Part shown: in pieces, positions 22,688 through 34,361 of the stretch | How the letters are laid out: every line of letters starts with the position of its first letter | How positions within the stretch are numbered: position 1 is the first letter of the stretch | Origin: Caenorhabditis elegans | Lineage: Eukaryota > Nematoda > Chromadorea > Rhabditida > Rhabditidae | DNA: 64,000 nt | Assembly (NCBI RefSeq): GCF_000002985.6 | Contig: NC_003281.10 | Location: 9,548,001-9,612,000 of the forward strand | Direction: 5' to 3' | Notes under the pieces: model-generated | Database searches by the model: none | What the model saw: only the letters and a program-made list of their open reading frames with translations | Told to the model about the DNA's origin: nothing | Made by a program: the position numbers and the translations under genes

Positions 22688-25600
22688 TCAGACATGTGTG
22701 GAATGGGAAATCTCTACAGTTGAATGTGTGTCAAGTTGATCTTCGTCGAGACCGGCAAGTCGAAGGAATGTTTCTTCAAGGGAGGACTGAGCTAATATGA
22801 AGTCTTTGACTCCTAAATCTTTAGCCAGTGCCTGTACCATTTCGAATTTGGCCGACCAACAATCTTCCTTTTCTTTCGGAATCTGGAAATTTCGATTTCA
22901 TTCTGAGCGTTAGCAAAAAAGTAAGTTATTCTGAAATACATAGAATAAATAAATCAACTCCAAAAGAAGCTATTTTTCAATTTCGACCAGTTTCCCTATT
23001 TGAATATCCACCAAAATGAGAACTGCAAGACCAATCAGCGATCCGGTCCACCCACTCTTCAACCAATCAGGCGGAGTGGGCGGAGTTCGGACACGCTGAT
23101 TGATCTTGCAGTTCTCATTTTGGGGGATATTCAAATTTGGAAAATAGTAAAAATTGAGAAGTTTTCGAAAGTTGGATTTTTTTTCTTTATTTTCGATTTG
23201 CCTCTGTTCTTCTTGGCGGCATCTCTGAATTTCCGGAACGACTTTTCTGGAGAAATCCTAATCCATTTTTCCCAATCAACTAATTTATTTTCCTCCCCCC
23301 AATCCCCCAATTAAAATTTAAAATTTAATCTTTTCCAAAAAAACAAATTCGAAATGATATAGTTTTTGATTTTTTTTCGGGGAAAATATAGAAAAATTAA
23401 ATAAATAAAAATAGGTACTCACCTGCCACTTCAAATTTAATGTTTTGTTCGTTGATGTAGTTTTAAGAACAGAATTCGGTAATCTTGTTTGAACCAATTG
23501 AACAACCATATCTCGTTGATTTGGTTCATAAAGACTCAATGTCATTGTATAATTATTTCCGTATAATGATTTAAGCTCTTGACTGGATCCAATTGCAATC
23601 AATGATCCTCGATTAAGCACGGCAATTCGTGAGCACAATGCTTCACATTCATCCATTGAATGAGATGTTAACATCAATGCACTATTTGAATGCTCTCTAC
23701 ACCATAAAAGCAATTCCCATACTTCTCTTCTAGCTTTTGGATCAATTCCAGCAGTTGGTTCATCTAGAATAATCATCTGTGTCGGGGCGAGAAGTGCAAC
23801 TCCAACTGATATTTTTCTCTTCTGTCCACCACTGTAGAATCTAACGAGCTTATCAGCATGTGCAATCATTCCAACACATTCCAAAATAAGTTCCGCTTTT
23901 GCCTTGTAATTTTCAAATCCATGCATTTGAGCTAGAATCTCTAGTGATTCTCTTCCAGTTAAATCCAGCATAAGAGCATCGAATTGAGGACAGTATCCAA
24001 TTGAAATGAGTTCAGTAACATCACGTCCTCCAATCATTGCCTCTCCACTTGATGCGAACGATTGACCGGTTAAAATATTGAATGTTGTAGTTTTTCCAGC
24101 TCCATTAACCCCGAGAAGTCCAAAACATTCTTTTTGATCAACTGCGAGACATAATTCATTAACAGCTGTAAATCTTCCAAAAGTTTTCGTCAAATCCTTA
24201 ATAACAAGCGCGGAATTTTGAGAATTAACTCGATGAACTCGTTCTCTTTCTTCTGATACACTTTCACAAACAGGAAGATCACCCTGAAATAAAATTATCG
24301 ATAAAATGAACTCCAAAAAAAAACACTCACCATCATCGGCTGTACATTATTATGAGAAGATCGACGCACAGTCCAAACTTGTGAAAGAAATCTTCTAACA
24401 AACTTGAATTGGAGAAGAACAAAAAGAGCAAATGAGCAAACTCCAAATGTTCCCATCAACCATGCATTCTTTCCACAATGATCCCAATTCATAAGTTCTT
24501 CAGATGGAAGGATCATTCCGTACGTGTTTATGGTTATTATTGCTGATCCAAATGCATATGAAGGAAGAAGGAACATGAAGATATTCTAAAAATGTTTTAA
24601 ATATATCAAATTCAGATTTTTGATTTTCCAAACCGTACCACTAATATTGACTTCAACCACTCGTCGATATTGAAGATCATAAAGATAAGGAAAACAGCAA
24701 GAAGAGCGGCTCCGGAGATAACTACTTGCCAGATAATGAGCAATACATTTGCTTTCGATGGAGATTGGAAGAGGAAGGAGACTGCGTAGATGAAGGGAAC
24801 TGATGAGAAGAAGTACAGGAACCAGAAAAGGATCACTCTGAAATATATAATATTTAAAAATTATTAATTAAATCACATTCTTACATTGCTAAATGATCGT
24901 ACATCCAGTGGAAAGCCAAGAACATGAACAAGAAGATCAAACAAATCAGAGAGTAGAGAATTCCATCATAAATGAGAGAAGCCGAGTAGAAAGTGATTGG
25001 AGAGATTCCTGTGAGAAATTGTTGGTGGGCAAATTGGCAGGTTCGTTCTTCGATTAGGAACATAACGAATGTGGATGTAACCATTGCAAATATCAGAATA
25101 AGCATCGGAGCGAGCAAAACGTCAATAAGTTGGCTAGGAAGAAGCTGAAATGTTGGTATATTAAATTATTCAATTTTGCCAGCAAAAAAGTCTGAAATTG
25201 AAAAAATATTTATTTTTACTTACATTAGAATTCGATGTTGACTTGCTATAGAGGAACACTCCACTGCTAATTTCAGCATCTACAGTACCGGTTAGACGAG
25301 CTCTATTAATCATGCTGATAAGTGTCGGTAGAACATGATAGTATCGCATATTGAATAAAGCTTCCAAATTATCAGAGTTCATAGTCATTCCAATTGTGGC
25401 TGGTGGCATTTCCTTAAAAAAAAGTAATTTTTAATTTGAAATATTGATTGGGATTAATACTTACTCCAATGAGACTTTTTGTAATATTCGGCAAAGGATT
25501 TTTTGTATTATAATTTAATACTTCAAATCCTCCCGATTTTCTCAGGATTTTCTCAAAATTAGCAGCTTCCTCTGGGATGGTGCCGTTTTCAAATCTCCAC

Positions 25601-28600
25601 ACAACTTTCGATGGTTCAATTCCACTTGGCGTAAGACTTCGGACTGAAACTTTAGACAGAATTGAAGGAAACACATTTATGCAAATTTCCCTTACATTGA
25701 TCAGTATTATTTGATTTTAGCGTTGTCAAGGATCCAACCAAACCGAGAAGAATGATTGGAATCAACACCTGTGTGAATAATTGTGCCCAATTTCTTCGAG
25801 AGTATAGGAACTTCTTTCTCATAATTGAAATAAACTGAGCCACCATTTTAGCGACACCACTCTTCTCTGGTCCTCTCGCCTGACTATCCATTAACTTTTG
25901 ATAACTATCCGCACTTTTCGTGCTTGACTGAGTATCATATCCGGCTGGTTTTAATGATGGTTCACTAGCATTTCTTGAATTATGACTGATTCGACTATTC
26001 TGTCGACTTGCAATTGCTTTATCAACTTTGTCTCCAATTGTAATGAATACTTGTTCCAGAGTGTTGAGTGATAATCCAAAACTTCGCATTTCAAGAGTGG
26101 CCAATTGGGATTTTAGAGTATTTGGCATATTGTCGAAAACGTTGCTCCGGTAACTGAAATAAGAACAGCATTCGAATTTTAAAAAAAATCAAGTTTTTAC
26201 TTTTTTTAATCAAATTTTAAATCTAAATTAACACTCACAAGGGAAGTCTTTGAGGGGGTCCGTAGATTTGGGGTTCTCATGCTAAAATTCCTACAGAAGA
26301 GTGTTAGTTATGATCTCTCCAAAAAATTTAGCTGCCCAGGTCAAGTTTCAGCAAAGTTATGACGTTTTGAAATTTCAGTTAAAAACACCATTGAAATCCA
26401 CTGTCTTACCATGCAATCCACGCAAATCTCAGCTTGCGTGACCACCGAAAATGTGACACCCACTCACATTGAGTTGAAAAATGTCCTCGGTGGCCGAGTT
26501 GGGAGTGCGCGCGTCTGATAAGATTTAAGCTTTGGTTCGATTCCTTCTATTTTTGAAATATTTTTGTAAGTTGAATAAAGTTGTAAAACAACTCATTCAA
26601 ACATTTTTGCGCATTTTTAAAGTGATTTTATTCTTATTCGGGAGCCTATTTTTCTAAACAATTATGAAATTGCTATGTTGTTGTTCAGAAATGTATGAAA
26701 CGTACATTACACAAGTTTTAACTCTCTATTCGCAAGTAAACCGTCGAAATGATCTACATCTCACGAACTTTGTGCAAAATATTTAACCAACTTTGAAGTT
26801 GCAGTAACTTCGTTGAGATAAATTATTTTGAAAAATGATCAACTAACAAAATGTTTGTTGAATAATAGTGAACAAAGTTTTAGTTATAAACTTTTTGATA
26901 CCTTCAGCCACCAAAAAGTTGTGACCGTTTTCCAAAACACAATGTTAATAGAAAAACTAGCCAAATGCCAACCTTGTTTTCTTCTTTGTAGCTGGAGGTA
27001 TCAAAAAGTTTATAACTAAAACTTTGTTCACTATTATTCAACAAACATTTTGTTAGTTGATCATTTTTCAAAATAATTTATCTCAACGAAGTTGTGCAAC
27101 TTCAAAGTTGGTTAAATATTTTGCACAAAGTTCGTGAGAGGTAGATCATTTCGACGGTTTACTTGCGAATAGAGAGTTAAAACTTGTGTAATGTACGTTT
27201 CATACATTTCTGAACAACAACATAGCAATTTCATAATTGTTTAGAAAAATAGGCTCCCGAATAAGAATAAAATCACTTTAAAAATGCGCAAAAATGTTTG
27301 AATGAGTTGTTTTACAACTTTATTCAACTTACAAAAATATTTCAAAAATAGAAGGAATCGAACCAAAGCTTAAATCTTATCAGACGCGCGCACTCCCAAC
27401 TCGGCCACCGAGGACATTTTTCAACTCAATGTGAGTGGGTGTCACATTTTCGGTGGTCACGCAAGCTGAGATTTGCGTGGATTGCATGGTAAGACAGTGG
27501 ATTTCAATGGTGTTTTTAACTGAAATTTCAAAACGTCATAACTTTGCTGAAACTTGACCTGGGCAGCTAATTTTTTTGGAGAGATCATAACTAACACTCT
27601 TCTGTAGGAATTTTAGCATGAGAACCCCAAATCTACGGACCCCCTCAAAGACTTCCCTTGTCAGTTGCATTCGAAAAATAATTGCATAATTCATTACACT
27701 CATGACTATAGATTTTTATTGTTTTTGGCGAAAGATATATGTTTCCCTTTTTATTTTTTCTAATTTTTTCATGTTTTTGACGGATTATTTTTTCAAAAAT
27801 CGTTTTTTGAATTTAAGCAATTTTTACTTCACTCCAGCTTCAAGCATTGAAAAAACTTACTTTCTATCTTGAATGGCCTCTAACGCTTGGAACAAAGGTA
27901 CAAATTCCTTTTTCCGTGCTTCTGGAAGAATAATTTCAATTTGTTGTCCATGCATTTCTCCTCTTTCAGCTTCTTTTACGTAATGAGTGCATACATCTGT
28001 CAGTATGACGGCCATTTTTCTCTTGTCTCCGTTATGATCCAAAACCACAGTCAGTAGGTATCCAGTTCCAAACTTTTGCTTAAGATATTGATTCGTTCCA
28101 GACGCCACAAGTTTTCCATGGGACATAATGAATACCCAGTCGCCAAGTCGTTCTGCTTCATCCATATAGTGAGTGGTCAAGAGAATGGTTCTGTTGGCTT
28201 TCTCTCTTTCAACTAATTTCTGAACATCTTGTCTTGCTCCAGGATCCATTCCAGCTGTCGGCTCATCAAGAAGTACAACTTCTGAATCTCCAATCAAAGC
28301 CATACACACGCAAAGCTTTCTTTTCATTCCTCCAGACAAGTTTACTGCCTTCTCATTTTCTTTAAAATCTAGCTTCACATCGGACAAAAGTCGCTTCATG
28401 TCTTGTTTAAAATCTTTTTCTCTTGCTCCTTTCAATCCATACACCAATTTAAGATGTTCCGAAACTGTAAGTTGATCATAAAGGGGATTATATTGAGGAC
28501 ACATTCCGATATGACGCCTAGTTTCTCCTGGCTCATTTCCAACATCATAACCACAAATTGTGATCCTTCCATTCGTTGGTCTGATGATTCCGGCGATACT

Positions 28601-31600
28601 CGAGAAGGTTGTACTTTTACCAGCTCCATTATGTCCGAGTAGAATTGAACATTGACCTCGTACAGCTCTCAATGACAATCCATCAACGGCTCGTTCTCCG
28701 GTTGTTGACCAAATCTTGACTAGATTTCTCACAATTATATCTGCTCTCGCCGTGTCGCGTGCTCCATCAGCTTCTGTTGATCCTTCGAGAAGAGAATCGG
28801 AATCCGCATTTGGAGGGTTCAACGATGTCGATGCCATCGGATTCATCTGAATCTTCAGTTTTATTGTTATTTCATGTCATTATTTAATCTTAAAGCAAGC
28901 GAGATTAACATGCAAGCACACATCAAATGTTAGTGCTAACCTCCATATCGCTCCGTCGGACTCTATTTCTCACCTGTTCGTTGATTCTTGTGTTCTGTGC
29001 AGTTACTCCGTCGGTTTGATTCTCATCATCTTCCTGAAATCAAAAGGTTTTTTTTAAAGAACATGAAAGCTAAAAAAATTAGACAACTTTTATTGATCAT
29101 ATTTTATCATAACATTTCTAAAATGTTCTAACTTACTGGAGCTTCAAAATCGAACAAAGTACGTAGACTGAAATCAGCTGATGTTCTAATGTGATCAACG
29201 ACCAAAGCACCAATGGACATCCACAAAATATCGACAATCATCATAACCAGCGCCCATCCAAGTGAAAAATGAAGAGACGAATCGTTAAACATATTTGTAA
29301 GATTTAATTCTCGTTCTCTTCTCATATAATCCGATATTGCTTCAACTGCCAATGCAAATGCTCCATTAATATTGAGTCCGTATAGAAAACAAGATGAGAT
29401 TTGATCTAATTCTGGCCGAAGTTTATAAGATATTCCAATCATTGCACCCCATGCTACCAAGATTGCTTTGATAGCCGAGTTGGTATTATTGAAGAATGAA
29501 GCAACAAATGCTCCGAATATAACTGCACCGAGTCCGTACATCAAAACTGTTACAATTAAAGCAGCAGGACTCACGAATTCCATCACAAATGTGAGTGGAA
29601 TAATGGAGCATAAGAATATAACGAAGAATTTAAGAAAAGCCATAACGACATGTGCAGCATAAAACATGAAAGTCGATAGACCCATGGCTGTGAGATATGG
29701 CTTAACTGCATGGTTTTCTGCAGCAATTTCTCTTGTAATATGAATTACATTGATAAATGTAACAAACGCCCAAATAAATGGAAAGAAGTCGATGAATGCC
29801 GAGACTGAACTGGTTTTGTATCTAGGCTCCGGGAGACCTCTCAATGTAATTGGCAGATCTGGGGCTCCAGATTGCACAGAAGAGAGGAATGAAGATTCAA
29901 TAGCATGTTGGAATGTTAAAAATGCAGATGTCCAGTAGGGAGGGCTCGATGGAATTCTACTGTATCTTCCGGAACTTGGTCCATACGGATTGTAACTCGT
30001 TTCTGTCAAATGCCATGTTTCTTCTGGGGTTTTTCCGAGTAGAATTCGATAATTTAACTTTTTGTTTGTGACATCAACCTCATCGAAAACGACTCCAGCA
30101 GCATATCTGAAAGATTGAAAAATAATCATGAATAAAAATATAAAAAAGTGTTTCCTAAAGGAGGTGTGACGGTTCATTTTTCATTTGTTAGACTCTAAAT
30201 TGCTCGAATTTCAAGACGAATTTTGTTCAAAAATTTTTTAATATCGATTTAAAATTGTCAAAAAAAAGAACTTAAACCTTCCAAAATCTAAATTTCTGCC
30301 AATTTTTCCGTCTTGCAGCCACCGAAAAAGCAAAATTGATAGGATACTCCATTTTTTTTGAAAAATAATGACGTTTTATTTGACAATCCACATGTTGTGA
30401 AATGCTTTCTTATCTCATGTTTTTCTATTTGTCTTGTTACTCACGAATTGATGGCGCAAAAAGTCTCATTAAGCATCGGTAGATCATTTCTCAAAACAGT
30501 CAGCAGTTGTTCTTCACTTGATTCGTTCTTCACCGATAGTTTCAGTTTGGCACTTTGAAATCTTTCAGCAAACTTTTTCATTAAATCGTCCACTGTACGT
30601 TTTGCTGCAGCATCTTTTGAGCTAAAATATTTAAAAATGACTATATGTTCACTTTGGTCAGGTTTTTTCTTACGTGTATCCAACTACTACATCACTTCGT
30701 AGACACCATCGTTTATAAATTGGTTTTATAAAGTTTGACTCCAAAAATACATCTTCCACAGTTCCCTTGACTTGAAAATTATCGTATATATTTTCAGGTG
30801 ATGATGTATGATCGGCATTCTGAAATAATACATTATTCCTAATAGTTTGTTTAAATTTTCGATTATCATTTCTATTGTGTCATGCATTTTATCACTTTAA
30901 ACTTTCAAGTACTACAATTTTAATATTTTTTGTACAGTGACGTTAAGTAAAATTGCATTTTTTTTTTCGAAACTTCAATACTCACTTTGACCACAAGATA
31001 AACCAGTGGGCCGAGCAGCAAACATGGAATAATTAATTCAAATAGTGTCCACACTTTATTTCTTCTTAGTAGAACCCAATCTTTCCAAAGAAGCAACGAG
31101 AATTGTCGCAATCTATTCATTTTTTTCTTTGGAATTCGGCTCGACTCGGCGAGTTGACCGTCTCCTCGAAGTGGTGTTGAATCTGAAATAAGGTGAAATG
31201 TAGAGTGATCGATTGTTTATTTTCTCAATTTCAGGGTTTTTCAATTCTAAAAATTAACTTAACATTTTCTCCGGGTGCTATTTCAAACAAATGAATAGCG
31301 TCAAGAGTTGTTACAGTCGTTTGGCTCATTTTTTAATGTTAAATATTGAAAAATAACAGGAAGAAATATATCAGTTAGAAAAGCGAAAACATTAAATTGA
31401 AAACAACTCTGTGTGCACAGCAGCGGCCATAGATTTTTGATTAAAATCTATGTTGCCATGTCTCCAGGTGGATTTTCCTTCTGTTACTTATTTATAAATC
31501 CAATTTAACCTATGTAATACTTACCGTAAACTATTAAAGGGAATTTTAAACTAATACATCTGTTTATTTTTGAAACTTTTCCCCGTTTGCTTCTAACATA

Positions 31601-31873
31601 TTTCTTAGAATTTCCTCATTTGCCATGCTAATTTTAGAAATATTCATTGGATGCGTTTAATTTTGGAAATTGAAAATCCTAATGTCCAACAAAAATTGCA
31701 ACGCCACGATTGGCCGAAATTTTGCATTACTCACCATTTGACTCATTTTCACTAGAGGAACACTCAATATCAGATTCCTTTGCTTTACGCTTTGCCTTTT
31801 CATTCTGTAGATAACGTCGTAGCCAACGTACAATAGTTGAATGTGGCATGGGAATTGGAAATGGTAGAACCAT
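22688..31873 (-). CDS. ced-7: CED-7, ABCA-type full transporter
   Basis: Full-size ABCA-class transporter needed in dying and engulfing cells for corpse removal (established for CED-7). Exons: 31873-31735, 31182-30986, 30819-30674, 30621-30445, 30106-29137, 29033-28941 (or -28974), 28846-27861, 26153-25696, 25643-25465, 25412-25224, 25144-24885, 24837-24639, 24585-24331, 24283-23423, 22882-22688 (TGA): 1767 codons. Order: one membrane span (TLFELIIPCLLLGPLVYLVV), a large extracellular loop, five spans, NBD1 (Walker A GHNGAGKST near residue 645, NLSGGMKRK, Walker B VVLLDEPTAG), linker, one span, loop, five spans, NBD2 (GVNGAGKTT, YSGGQKRK, MIILDEPTAG, H-loop LTSHS). NBD2 has Tyr in place of Leu in the signature. 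Starting at the Met of 31120 instead gives ~1700 aa, close to the published 1704 aa. Confidence 0.95.
22995..23140. repeat. short hairpin repeat in last ced-7 intron
   Basis: TTTGAATATCCACCAAAATG and AGAACTGCAAGACCAATCAG are mirrored by CTGATTGATCTTGCAGTTCT and CATTTTGGGGGATATTCAAA; the loop is GC-rich (CCACCCACTCTTC, GGCGGAGTGGGCGG). Confidence 0.85.
26483..26550 (+). other. tRNA-like sequence (left arm)
   Basis: TGGCCGAGTTGG (A-box match) at 26491-26502 and GGTTCGATTCC (perfect B box) at 26534-26544, with tRNA-like spacing; the loop-like CTGATAA lies between. The acceptor and T stems do not pair well, so it is a tRNA-derived relic or an internal RNA polymerase III promoter rather than a working tRNA gene. 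The mirror copy is at about 27350-27416 on the minus strand. Confidence 0.5.
27350..27416 (-). other. tRNA-like sequence (right arm)
   Basis: Inverted twin of the block at 26483-26550: GGAATCGAACC (B box complement) and CCAACTCGGCCA (A box complement). Both copies keep both boxes intact. Confidence 0.5.
28941..28973 (-). promoter_or_regulatory. ced-7: alternative 5' splice sites in ced-7
   Basis: The exon opening at 29033 can end at GTGAGA (exon end 28974) or 33 nt further at GTTAGC (exon end 28941). Both are phase 0, so the choice adds or drops eleven residues, VRNRVRRSDME, just before NBD1. The upstream site is the better match to the donor consensus. Confidence 0.6.
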
Positions 31874-33219
31874 TTTTGTTCTTTTATTTCCTCAGCCAAA
31901 ATACTAGCGCCTCCCCTTCTTCGTCAAATATTGACAAGGCGGTTAATTTGTTATATTTTTTTCATTCGTATATCTGTTCATTCAAAGTAAAAACGACTCA
32001 CATTGATGTTTTGTTGCTTGTTCTTACAGAATTTGAATGCTGTGAAGCATTGTCTCTAGTTTCCTAACAATTACAGCGTACCTGAAAACGTAAATATTTT
32101 TGTAAAATTGATTTTTCACAAGGAATTATCAGGAAAAAAGAAAAACGAGGTCATTGTTGATTAGGCATTCGCGAAAAAACTAGATGATGCTGATAAAATT
32201 AGGTTATAATAATCAATTATATTAAAGCTTAAATCAGGAGAAAACCGAGAATCAACAGAATTCTGTTAATTCGTAATTTCGATCGAATTGCGAAATTCTA
32301 AAGCGCCAAACAACAGAATCGAAAATGACTCGGACGCCAGCGGGGGAGACAAAAATCAATAGTACAGCGAAGAGGATGTAACACACACGCAATCGGATAT
32401 AATTGCAAATTTGGTATAATAAATAATCCGATACTTTCATTTTTTTTTTTGTGATTCACTGAAAAAAGTCGTATTTTTGAGAATTCTGGTTGTTTGTGGT
32501 GAATAAACACAAGTACGAATTGTAAATATTTGGGCAACAGCAATATTCAGAAAAAGGAAGAAAACGAAATGTTCGGAAAACTTGTTTAATTCATTTTATC
32601 CAAGAAAAGTGTAAAAAATGTTTCCTGGAAATTGTCGTTAAAAAAACAAATTCGAACAACGGATCCGTTTCTCACGCATTAGAGCGCATTTGCGTTGTCA
32701 CGGGTTGAGCAATTTTTCTGCTCCGATATCGTTTGTGCAAAGTCTTTTCGCTCTTAGAACAACAAATAGAATATACGAACAAAATATTCAAGTCAAAAGC
32801 ATACTCTTCTGTAAATAAATATTTCAGCGGTACTTTTCATCTTCGTAGTTCGCAGAAATGCGACACGCTGTATGTGTTTTATGATAAATCCTGGCTTTCT
32901 CTGTGGAGTTTGGAGTTTGAAATTACATGATGACCATTTTCTAGATAGATCAAGTTAACAAATCAGTACAATTTGAGATCCGTAGCGATCACTATGGCTG
33001 AGATCGTGGCGAGACCCATCACCACCTTACTCGCGGGTACTGTAGCTGAAAGTTTCGCTCGTGCCAAGACCTTTTGCGTCAATTATCGTTAGCAAACATC
33101 CTCTTGAATTATTAAAACGGGAATATTTATTCATTTTTAGCTGTATGAAAGTATATATCACAATGTAGGAATGAAATGAGTTGATTGGAATGAAAGATTG
33201 AAGGTTACGAGAATTGAGA
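31874..33219. other. ced-7 upstream region, no gene seen
   Basis: AT-rich, with one degenerate foldback arm at about 32990-33080 (GTGGCGAGACCCATCACC). ced-7 and the IQ-motif gene are on the same strand 1.35 kb apart, wide for an operon. Confidence 0.5.
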
Positions 33220-34361
33220 TCAGTGAAGATTATCTTTTTGAAAACCACAATAGATGTCCATAATTGATGAATCAATTTCCTGCATCTTCTCTGCGTGCTT
33301 CATCTCTGCTTTTTTACGAATTAAAGTAGGAATCGAATTTGCTATGAAATGTGTCGGGGAATCTGAAATCAAATTATCAATCTTGGCAGAAATAGTTTAC
33401 ATTAATTTGTGAAAAAACAAAAAAAAAGTTTAAAAGCTCACTTGGTCTAGACAGATTCTTATCATGAAAATTGACATCAATTGATAATTTAGCAAGCCAA
33501 TCCTTCTGTAGTTTCTGTTTTCCCTTGTGCAATTCTACAGCTCGAATAACCTGATAACCTCCAAATCGTCGAATTGGCTGCTGCTCACCCATTTTCTGAC
33601 GAATTTGTTCAAGTAGAACAACTCTTCTTTTTGCTGGAATTTTTGAAATCCTCTTGTTTATATGATTCTGCTCTCCTTTGACTCGAATTTTTCGAAACTG
33701 AAATTGTTCCGAAAAGTTGTACTTGCCACTTAAAACTTCTAAAACCTACATATTTCTGAAGAGTTCGTGCAGCCCGATCAGTTTTATCTTCTCGAATTCG
33801 TTTGATTCGTCTGTCCATATCTGTCATTTTCTCATCATCTGTTTTCTTTGCTTCCTTCTCCATAAAAGTGTTCACATCTCGAGCTGGCAGTCTCAATAGA
33901 GTTTCGAATTTCTCAACATCGTAGTTCTGAAATTTCAAATTTTCAATTAGAAGAGTACGTCCCAGATTTTTTCAAGTGTCTAGGCATATCTACGTTACCC
34001 GAAAAATCAGTTTACCATATTTCGCTTTTAAACTTGCACTCCCATACTTTGACGGGTTATCTCTCGGCTGTCTGAAGATTTATCAAAAAATGTTACCTAT
34101 CGAAATTAAAAAAAATATTTTGCACGTATTTTGTCTGTTAGCAAATTCTTGATAAAACCAAGAAGAACCGAGATATAAGTTGCCAAAGTAGAACGCCAAG
34201 AAGTGCTAGGTTACTTTTGGTTCAAAAAAAAGTTGTTAGAAAATTTTAAGGTTCTCATTTTGTGATGACTCATTCAAATTCCCAACCTTCGATATCTCTA
34301 ATTTTTGCATTTTTTCCATCATTGTTTGGCTGACTGCCAACGCGTTCGCCACCTCATCCAT
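33220..34361 (-). CDS. basic IQ-motif protein (216 aa), unknown role
   Basis: Exons 34361-34287, 33926-33750, 33697-33442, 33362-33220 (TGA). Starts MDEVANALAVSQTMMEK; the ATG two codons in from an ACAAACA leader is the first in frame. Very rich in Lys, Arg, Glu and Asp, with helical coiled-coil character over most of its length. The junction of exons 2 and 3 creates ARTLQKYFRKIRVKGEQ, a good IQ motif (hydrophobic-Q-x3-R-x4-K), so it may bind calmodulin or a myosin light chain (inference). Conserved-looking block QPIRRFGGYQVIRAVELHKG. No signal peptide or membrane span. I do not recognise the family. Confidence 0.75.

Larger units (their letters stand above)
26238..27660. repeat. 1.42-kb near-perfect palindrome in the ced-7 intron
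   Basis: Left arm 26238-26909 starts CAAGGGAAGTCTTTGAGG and the right arm ends CCTCAAAGACTTCCCTTG at 27660; arms of about 670 bp match with only scattered differences around an ~80-bp loop (26910-26990). It fills the intron 26154-27860, between the NBD1 exon and the linker exon. No protein frame of note. Each arm carries a tRNA-like block. Confidence 0.95.

Noticed and set aside
26483-26550. A functional tRNA gene
   Set aside because: A and B boxes match, but the acceptor and T stems do not pair; kept only as tRNA-like.
31262-31330. ATG-led frame MSQTTVTTLDAIHLFE upstream of ced-7
   Set aside because: Its only donor leaves phase 0, while the next ced-7 exon needs phase 1; joining would hit a stop. 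Treated as upstream leader sequence.
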